Below, piece after piece: positions 5,670-9,866 of a stretch of DNA of 9,866 nt. Below the pieces are notes generated by a model that was not told the origin of the DNA, did no database searches, and saw nothing but the letters and a program-made list of their open reading frames with translations. How positions within the stretch are numbered: the first letter of the stretch is position 1; each line of letters starts with the position of its first letter. The stretch lies in assembly GCA_016839955.1 (NCBI GenBank), contig JAEOTI010000143.1:1-9866 (forward strand), written 5' to 3'. This DNA is from Candidatus Hodarchaeota archaeon. GTDB lineage: Archaea > Asgardarchaeota > Heimdallarchaeia > Hodarchaeales > YT1-057. A program made the translations under genes and the position numbers.

Positions 5670-6355
5670 CAATCGCAGTCTTACGTTTTCCAGGTACAAA
5701 TAACGAATTAGATGTAATGTGGGCACTCAAAGATCTGAATACTAAGGGAGAATTAATACCTCATTTTAACGCCAAGATCTTGTCAGAAAACAGGTTTAAG
5801 GGAGTAATTGTTCCTGGAGGGTTCTCTTTTGGGGATTATTTACGACCAGGGGCTATTGCAGCTCGAACAGATTTAGCAACTATTTTGCGTGAATGTTCAG
5901 AATCTATCCCCATTTTAGGGGTGTGCAATGGTTATCAAATCTTAACTGAAATGAGACTATTAGATGGCGTCTTACTTCCTAACAAATCAACAAAATTCAT
6001 TTGTAAGTGGATAAATCTTAGATTAGAAAATTCACGATGTAAATTCTTCCCAAACATGGAAAACAAAGTTCTAAAACTTCCAATTGCTCATTTTGAAGGA
6101 GCATTTGAAGTTAAGGATATCAATGAATTTTCAGTAAGTAATAAGGTAGTTTTTCGTTATTGTGATAATAATGGAAACATTTCTGACGATTCCAATCCTA
6201 ATGGATCGATTCAGAACATTGCAGGCACTTGTAGTGAGGATGGTAATATTTTAGGTCTTATGCCTCACCCTGAACGTGCTGTGCGACATGTACAAGGATC
6301 TCAAGACGGAAAAATCATACTAATAAATTTCTTGAGGTATGCTCAAAATGCTTGA
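5666..6355 (+). CDS. purQ: FGAM synthetase glutaminase subunit PurQ
   Basis: PurQ releases ammonia from glutamine for PurL in the conversion of FGAR to FGAM. The 229-residue class I glutaminase has the oxyanion strand VPGGFSFGDYLRPGAIA (49-65), nucleophile Cys87 in GVCNGYQ, the PurQ-specific FICKWINLR (111-119) and LPIAHFEGAF (138-147), and His201/Glu203 in MPHPERAVRH. Length is standard (about 225). The start ATG overlaps the purC-purS stop as ATGA, implying translational coupling. Its 3' end overlaps purL by 8 or 17 nt. Its normal partners PurL and PurS are both encoded next to it. Confidence 0.96.
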   Translation: MTIAVLRFPGTNNELDVMWALKDLNTKGELIPHFNAKILSENRFKGVIVPGGFSFGDYLRPGAIAARTDLATILRECSESIPILGVCNGYQILTEMRLLDGVLLPNKSTKFICKWINLRLENSRCKFFPNMENKVLKLPIAHFEGAFEVKDINEFSVSNKVVFRYCDNNGNISDDSNPNGSIQNIAGTCSEDGNILGLMPHPERAVRHVQGSQDGKIILINFLRYAQNA

Positions 6356-8510
6356 AGAACAAGAACTCCAAGCTATTAACCAGTATCTTGGTCGATCCCC
6401 CACACGTGAGGAAGAAGCAATACTTGACGCAATGTGGTCAGAACACTGTTCTTACAAATCTTCATTACGATGGCTTAAGTTATTTAGAGAGATTGCTACA
6501 GATCGAATGGTATTAGGTCCAGGTGAAGGTGCTGGTTTAGTTCGTCTCAGTAATGGTTTACTCATTGGACTTGCCCTTGAATCTCACAACCACCCTTCTG
6601 CTATTGATCCAGTCAATGGAGCTGCTACTGGTGTGGGGGGTATTATTCGCGATATTGCAAGTCAGGGATGCAAACCAATAGCATTACTCGATTCTCTTCA
6701 TTTTGGTCTTCTTTCTTCTCCCCGATCTAGGTTCATCTGTGAAAACGTCGTCCTAGGGATTTCCAGTTATGGAAATTGTGTAGGACTTCCTAATTTAGGT
6801 GGGGACTTAGAATTTTCACCTTCCTTTGAAGATAATTGTCTTGTTAATGTTATGTGTGTGGGTTTAGCTCACCCAGATAAAATTATTCGTAGTAAAGCTG
6901 AAGTTCCGGGATCTAAACTCATTCTTTTTGGATCTACAACAGGTCAAGATGGAATTGGTGGCGTGACGTTCGCCTCTGAGGAATTGGTTGGTGATGCTTC
7001 AGAGGATAGATCTGCAGTCCAAATCGGTGATCCTCTAGCGAAAAAGATCCTAATTGATGTACTGGAAGAATTGATTCACGAAAATGTTTTATTAGGATTA
7101 CAGGATCTCGGAGGCGGAGGACTTGCTTGTGCAACATCAGAATTGTGTGAAAGAGGAGGAACTGGAGCAGATGTTTATCTGAATAAAGTTCCTTTACGAA
7201 TTGACTGTATTAAGGACTGGGAAATTATTATTTCGGAATCACAGGAACGTATGTTAGCAGCAGTTTCTCCGACAAACGAAGATAAGATAATTTCAATCCT
7301 AAAAAAATATGAAATTCCTTACGCAACAATTGGGACGGTTAAAGAAGATAAAATAATCAGGGTATATGGTCAAGAGGGAGAAAAAGTAGCAGAATTATCA
7401 CCAGAATTTATCGTTTCAGGATTTCCTGAACCTAAGAGAGATTTACCTGAAATCTCCCAAATCGTGAAGACCTCATGGACTATAGATTTACCTATTAAAG
7501 ATCTAGTAGATAAATTACTTACAAGTTCAAATATCGCTAGTCGAGAATGGGTTTATCAGCAATATGACCAGCATGTTCAGGCCCGAACTGTTTTGGCTCC
7601 TGGGGATACTTGTGGAATACTAGGAATCGATGAAGAAATTAGCTTGTCCTTAATTCTTAGCACAAATTCCTTCCATGCATTGTTGAATTCATTTGATGGC
7701 TGTGCGAATTCTGTTGCTCAATGCTATGCTAAGCTATGTGCTAAAGGAGCCGAACCGTTAGCGGTTGTCGACTGTCTTAATTTTGGTAACCCTGAGAAAC
7801 CTGACTCTTATAGCCAGTTTGTTAATGGTGTCAAAGGGATTGCTGCTGCTTGTGAAATCTTTCAACTTCCAGTGGTTGGAGGAAATGTTTCGTTCTATAA
7901 TGAGTCGACAGACCGACGAATAAATCCCACTGCAACTATTGGAATGGCAGGGGAACTTAAACTGGCAAATTCTATTCCGGATGGGCATTTCACAACTCCG
8001 GATGGGATCATAGGAATCATCGGAGAGACAAAACAAGAACTAGAAGGATCGGAACTTCAGAACATTTGTTTAGGAAAAGTTGAAGGCAATCCACCAGTAT
8101 TTGATGGCCCTACTTTCAAAGAGAATGCACAAGCTGTTTTGGCTTTAATTAAGAAAGGGATGATAAAAAGTTGTAAACCAGTCGGAAGAGGAGGAATTCT
8201 TGTTACAACATTGAAAATGCTATTCCAGGCATTCGGGGGATTTTCTCTAGACCTCAATATGATCCCAACTTCCGATTCTTTAAAAAATACTGAAATATTA
8301 TGCTCTGAAACCTATGGTCGGTATTTAATTGAGATAAATCCTCAAAATCAAGAAAAATTAACTTCTATTCTTACAGAGAAAGGTATAAACTTTGGAATTA
8401 TTGGAAAAAGAACTTCAGACCGTGTTTTAACAATTAATGGAGAAGAAATTCATATTGATGATTCCTATACATCGTGGAAAGACACTCTGGGTAAATTGAT
8501 GGGAGAGTAA
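6339..8510 (+). CDS. purL: FGAM synthetase catalytic subunit, small PurL
   Basis: This ATP-dependent amidotransferase synthetase converts FGAR and ammonia to FGAM with PurQ and PurS. At 723 residues it is the small form. The first half shows [26 protein letters not shown] (18-42, catalytic-region His37), ESHNHPS (81-87), [13 protein letters not shown] and the nucleotide-binding [16 protein letters not shown] (254-269). The second half repeats the fold: [23 protein letters not shown] and [12 protein letters not shown]. The pseudo-symmetric counterpart of the HDxSDGG-type loop reads KPVGRGG (613-619) and has lost the acidic and His residues. An alternative start is ATG 6348, three codons in; GAGGT at 6333-6337 is better spaced for 6348 (10 nt) than for 6339. 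The gene overlaps purQ and is followed 4 nt later by purE-purM. Confidence 0.96.
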   Translation: MLKMLEEQELQAINQYLGRSPTREEEAILDAMWSEHCSYKSSLRWLKLFREIATDRMVLGPGEGAGLVRLSNGLLIGLALESHNHPSAIDPVNGAATGVGGIIRDIASQGCKPIALLDSLHFGLLSSPRSRFICENVVLGISSYGNCVGLPNLGGDLEFSPSFEDNCLVNVMCVGLAHPDKIIRSKAEVPGSKLILFGSTTGQDGIGGVTFASEELVGDASEDRSAVQIGDPLAKKILIDVLEELIHENVLLGLQDLGGGGLACATSELCERGGTGADVYLNKVPLRIDCIKDWEIIISESQERMLAAVSPTNEDKIISILKKYEIPYATIGTVKEDKIIRVYGQEGEKVAELSPEFIVSGFPEPKRDLPEISQIVKTSWTIDLPIKDLVDKLLTSSNIASREWVYQQYDQHVQARTVLAPGDTCGILGIDEEISLSLILSTNSFHALLNSFDGCANSVAQCYAKLCAKGAEPLAVVDCLNFGNPEKPDSYSQFVNGVKGIAAACEIFQLPVVGGNVSFYNESTDRRINPTATIGMAGELKLANSIPDGHFTTPDGIIGIIGETKQELEGSELQNICLGKVEGNPPVFDGPTFKENAQAVLALIKKGMIKSCKPVGRGGILVTTLKMLFQAFGGFSLDLNMIPTSDSLKNTEILCSETYGRYLIEINPQNQEKLTSILTEKGINFGIIGKRTSDRVLTINGEEIHIDDSYTSWKDTLGKLMGE
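8502..8505 (+). promoter_or_regulatory. Shine-Dalgarno for purE-purM
   Basis: GGAG inside the last purL codons lies 9 nt before the ATG at 8515. It fixes that start and indicates translation coupled to purL. Confidence 0.55.
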
Positions 8511-8514
8511 AAGA

Positions 8515-9866
8515 ATGGTTGATATTCAGATTATTGCAGGAAGTCAGAGTGACGAAAAAATTATCAAAAAAGTCACAGATGTTTTAGATCAACAGACAAT
8601 GGTATCTTACAGAGTTGATATCTCATCGGCCCATCGACAACCAGATAAAACTCGAATTTTAGTTCAGGAAAGTCCCGCGGAAGTTTTCATTTGTATTGCA
8701 GGCCTTTCAGCAGCTCTTCCAGGTTATGTTGCTAGCTTGACAATGAAGCCTGTTATTGGTGTACCAACCTCTGCTGCATTAGGAGGATTAGATTCTCTTC
8801 TCTCTATTGCACAAATGCCTAAAGGAGTTCCAGTGGCGACGGTTGGAATCGACAATGGTGCTAATGGAGCACATCTTGCCTTACGAATATTAAATTTAAA
8901 ATTAACTTCTCAAGATACTCCTCAGACATATGCTGAAGCTGGTGTTGACCTAAATCAAGAGAAACCATTCCTAGACATATTGGGTCAGTGGACAAGAAAA
9001 ACGTTTGATTTTGGTAAAGTGACGGGAAATTTTGGGCATTATTGTAACGTTATTGACTTTGGAGATCATGTATTAGCACTAACAACTGATGGTGTGGGAA
9101 CAAAATTACTTGTAGCGGAAGAGGTTGGAGATTATTCGACAGTAGGCATTGACTGTTTGGCAATGAACGTTAATGACCTTCTTGCAATGAATATTACACC
9201 CTTAGCGTTTGTTGATTATCTAGCTACAGACTCTCTCAAATCAAATTATGCAGAAGAGATTGGAAAGGGACTTTACGAGGGTTGTCGTCAAGCTAGAATT
9301 CCTTTACTTGGAGGAGAGACAGCAACGATCCCTGAAATAGTAAAAGGATTGGATCTGGCAGGTACCGCTCTTGGATTTGCTAGGAAAGACCGAGTAATTG
9401 ATGGAAATAAAATCCAACCTGATGATACCATTTTAGGTTTAGCATCTTCTGGATTACATTCGAATGGTTATACCTTAGCTCGCAAGGTCATTCGCTCAAA
9501 ATATTCATTAATGGATAAGTTTGGAGATCATCGAACAGTCGCAGAGGAATTACTTACTCCTACTCTCATCTATAGAGATCAGATTGAGAAAATTCAACAC
9601 TTAGACATTCATGGTCTTGCCCATATTACTGGGGGAGGATATACAAAACTCCACCGCCTTACAGATTATAACTTAATTTTTAACAAGTTTCCACTCAAGT
9701 TTAAGTTAATTTTTGAAGAGATCCAAAATATTGGAAAGGTCAAACCAGAAGAAATGTTTCAGACATTCAATATGGGATTTGGATTCATCATTATTTTACC
9801 CCAATCACAGATTTCTGAAGCTTTAAGCCTCTTAGAAGAAGCAAACGGGGCTTGTCATTCAATCGG
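8515..9866 (+). CDS. purE-purM: PurE fused to PurM (AIR carboxylase/N5-CAIR mutase plus AIR synthetase), 3' end beyond window
   Basis: The frame is open from ATG 8515 to the right edge, giving 450 complete codons with no stop. Residues 1 to about 130 are PurE: IIAGSQSD (6-13), SAHRQP (38-43), [10 protein letters not shown] (61-70), PVIGVPT (79-85), [20 protein letters not shown] (92-111). From about 138 PurM (AIR synthetase) begins with YAEAGVDLN. It continues with [15 protein letters not shown] (189-203), [27 protein letters not shown] (211-237), [12 protein letters not shown] (264-275), [13 protein letters not shown] (311-323) and [10 protein letters not shown] (370-379), then [11 protein letters not shown] near the edge. 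PurM is usually about 345 residues, so roughly 25-35 are missing. PurM makes AIR from FGAM with ATP, and PurE acts on AIR (or on N5-CAIR made by PurK), so the fusion joins successive steps. The PurE substrate loop lacks the class I GGAAHLPG histidine. No purK is visible here. Confidence 0.93.
   Translation, partial: MVDIQIIAGSQSDEKIIKKVTDVLDQQTMVSYRVDISSAHRQPDKTRILVQESPAEVFICIAGLSAALPGYVASLTMKPVIGVPTSAALGGLDSLLSIAQMPKGVPVATVGIDNGANGAHLALRILNLKLTSQDTPQTYAEAGVDLNQEKPFLDILGQWTRKTFDFGKVTGNFGHYCNVIDFGDHVLALTTDGVGTKLLVAEEVGDYSTVGIDCLAMNVNDLLAMNITPLAFVDYLATDSLKSNYAEEIGKGLYEGCRQARIPLLGGETATIPEIVKGLDLAGTALGFARKDRVIDGNKIQPDDTILGLASSGLHSNGYTLARKVIRSKYSLMDKFGDHRTVAEELLTPTLIYRDQIEKIQHLDIHGLAHITGGGYTKLHRLTDYNLIFNKFPLKFKLIFEEIQNIGKVKPEEMFQTFNMGFGFIIILPQSQISEALSLLEEANGACHSI

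Noticed and set aside
7758..8036. Minus-strand open frame of 92 codons inside purL
   Set aside because: Antisense to well-conserved purL motifs, with no recognisable protein features or ribosome binding site.
1..9866. CRISPR arrays, tRNA or rRNA genes, insertion sequences
   Set aside because: No spaced direct-repeat array, cloverleaf-like tRNA motif, rRNA segment, transposase or terminal inverted repeats were seen on either strand by eye.

Overview
The window is A+T-rich, densely coded DNA that reads as archaeal. Supporting this are TATA-box-like elements upstream of several genes, TTG start use, the PurL/PurQ/PurS split form of FGAM synthetase (shared by archaea and many bacteria), and a PRPP-binding phosphoribosyltransferase that resembles archaeal GfcR/PyrE-like regulators. 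A 23-residue leucine-rich-repeat protein at the left edge and a corrinoid methyltransferase module are both common in Asgard (Loki-/Thor-like) genomes. An Asgard or related uncultured archaeon is therefore my best guess, as inference only.

Layout, left to right. (1) The C-terminus of an LRR protein (2-265). (2) guaA (333-1859), a single-chain GMP synthetase with both glutaminase and ATP-pyrophosphatase halves, preceded by a perfect 10-bp-arm palindrome. (3) A spacer with a T-tract and a strong bulged inverted repeat, then a two-gene C1 module: a cobalamin-binding corrinoid protein (2021-2662) and a UroD/MtaA-family methyltransferase-like protein (2664-3677). (4) A convergent, minus-strand phosphoribosyltransferase-domain protein (3715-4509). 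(5) A 191-bp divergent promoter region with a TATA box and an imperfect palindrome over the predicted transcription start. (6) A tightly packed purine operon, purC-purS fusion, purQ, purL, purE-purM fusion (4701 to the right edge), with overlapping or nearly touching genes.

The purine operon encodes four consecutive steps of IMP synthesis: PurL/PurQ/PurS (FGAR to FGAM), PurM (FGAM to AIR), PurE (AIR or N5-CAIR to CAIR) and PurC (CAIR to SAICAR). The two fusions are unusual. One ties PurS, the bridging subunit of the step-4 complex, to the step-7 enzyme. The other ties the step-5 enzyme to the step-6 enzyme. Together they suggest a physically linked set of enzymes for steps 4-7. guaA draws on the same pathway downstream (XMP to GMP). 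The divergent phosphoribosyltransferase-like gene is a good candidate for a PRPP-sensing regulator.

The points most worth a second look are the two fusions, the regulator with its palindromes, and the UroD-family protein, which lacks the His/Cys zinc ligands of classical MtaA/MtbA enzymes.
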